Shown here in pieces: positions 14,620 through 15,334 of a stretch of 15,334 nt of DNA. The notes under the pieces are model-generated. The model was not told where the DNA came from, ran no database searches, and was given only the letters and a program-made list of their open reading frames with translations. The DNA comes from CAZJYI01 sp964550025 (GTDB lineage: Bacteria; Verrucomicrobiota; Kiritimatiellia; UBA8416; CAYOBW01), in assembly GCA_964550025.1 (NCBI GenBank), contig CAZJYI010000219.1, positions 1-15,334 of the forward strand, written 5' to 3'. Both the position numbers and the translations under genes were made by a program. Positions within the stretch are counted from its first letter, which is position 1. Every line of letters starts with the position of its first letter.

Positions 14620-15334
14620 CTACAACCCCCGCGGCACATACGCCCGCCCATCCAGCATCTCCAACTCCAGCTTGTGGAACGTCACGGAGACCTCGCCGAC
14701 GCGGATTCCGAAGACGTCGGGGATGGGGAGTGAGCAGCCTGATCCCACGGTGCACGATGCGACAGGACCCGTCCACGACAGGAACTCCTCACCGTCCAGT
14801 TGAACGCGAACAGTCACCCTCTCACCATGCACACGCACAAGCGCCTCCACGCGGTATTGCCGGCCATCTGTCAGACCACCATCGTTCACGTCCGTGGGAT
14901 TGGGTGTGTCTTCCGTCGTACCAACACTGATACCATCGATCTTGTCCAAACCCGAGACCCCACGCCCCCAATGGTCAAACGACAGCATAACTTGCCGATG
15001 ACCAACGGGCAGAATGAGCCCAAGGGTTTTGTCCCCGGTCGATGCGGAACGAGTGAACTCCGCACGCAGGGCATAGTCCCCACGAGGAACTACGGGGAAG
15101 AAGAGACGATCCTGAGGCTTCGCTGACTCAATGAGCAACTCCCCGTCTCGCATCCGCCACGTGCCTTGTACGATGTGCCGCTGAGGAACCACGTACGAGA
15201 GCACATCGACTGGGGTCTTCGGCTCCAACGACAGTATGTCCGGCCTCGGCCTCGGCCGCGTCAGCCACGCTTCCCCTCTTGCCACGGCCAACTTGAAAGT
15301 GCCGTAGGTTGGCCGGTCTGAAAATGCTGTTTTC
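14620..15334 (-). CDS. C-terminal part of a second giant kinase paralogue (5' end outside window)
   Basis: The minus-strand frame is open from the right edge to a TAG at 14620-14622. Its last 218 residues align without gaps, by eye, to residues 1244-1461 of the neighbouring kinase and end identically in FHKLELEMLDGRAYVPRGL. The frame upstream (AFSDRPTYGTFKLAVARGEAW) lines up with FSNIELEMLKGEAW, so this is most likely the tail of a larger gene; the TTG at 15291 need not be a start. Only the terminal lectin-like beta-sandwich is visible. Whether the missing part includes kinase, membrane and WD40 segments cannot be seen, but the tandem arrangement makes a paralogous duplication the simplest view. 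Confidence 0.8.
   Translation of the reverse strand, partial: KTAFSDRPTYGTFKLAVARGEAWLTRPRPRPDILSLEPKTPVDVLSYVVPQRHIVQGTWRMRDGELLIESAKPQDRLFFPVVPRGDYALRAEFTRSASTGDKTLGLILPVGHRQVMLSFDHWGRGVSGLDKIDGISVGTTEDTPNPTDVNDGGLTDGRQYRVEALVRVHGERVTVRVQLDGEEFLSWTGPVASCTVGSGCSLPIPDVFGIRVGEVSVTFHKLELEMLDGRAYVPRGL

Overview
The window looks like a GC-rich chromosomal segment from a bacterium of the PVC group, most likely a planctomycete, lentisphaerote or kiritimatiellote. This rests on the gene mix rather than any marker gene: secreted sulfatases, a GH29 alpha-L-fucosidase, a PhoD-like phosphatase, a hydrazine-synthase-subunit-A-related protein with a discoidin domain, and a giant membrane Ser/Thr kinase with a WD40 ectodomain. 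No rRNA, tRNA, integrase or CRISPR array is visible.

Layout. Positions 1-6054 (minus strand) form a compact probable operon, read from right to left: GH29 alpha-L-fucosidase, sulfatase, PhoD-like metallophosphatase, then an HzsA-related propeller protein whose 3' end is beyond the left edge. All four have signal peptides and are closely spaced. A divergent intergenic region (6055-6223) holds promoter-like sequences on both strands and separates this operon from a second secreted sulfatase (6224-7540, plus). Together these genes suggest periplasmic or surface breakdown of a sulfated, fucose-containing glycan; the substrate is inferred.

Positions 7541-7696 carry a hairpin and an orphan 43-nt copy of the 3' coding end of the kinase genes further right. 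A minus-strand gene at 7697-9019 encodes an AlbA/Schlafen-type regulator with a GHKL-like middle domain and a C-terminal winged helix. Its promoter (TTGACA, 17 nt, CATTAT) is bracketed by two perfect inverted copies of a 14-nt sequence, a likely pair of operators. Between this promoter and the kinase gene lie palindromes resembling REP/REPIN elements.

Positions 9317-13702 (minus) encode a 1461-residue kinase: cytoplasmic kinase domain, one membrane segment, coiled coil, about 14 WD40-like blades and two lectin-like beta-sandwich domains. The last part of a close paralogue occupies 14620-15334 and runs off the right edge. Between the two paralogues sits a small overlapping gene pair (a YWL-motif protein and a minimal nucleotidyltransferase) that resembles a toxin-antitoxin-type cassette. 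Upstream of it is an unusual array in which GATT and then its complement AATC recur every 7 nt around a dyad.
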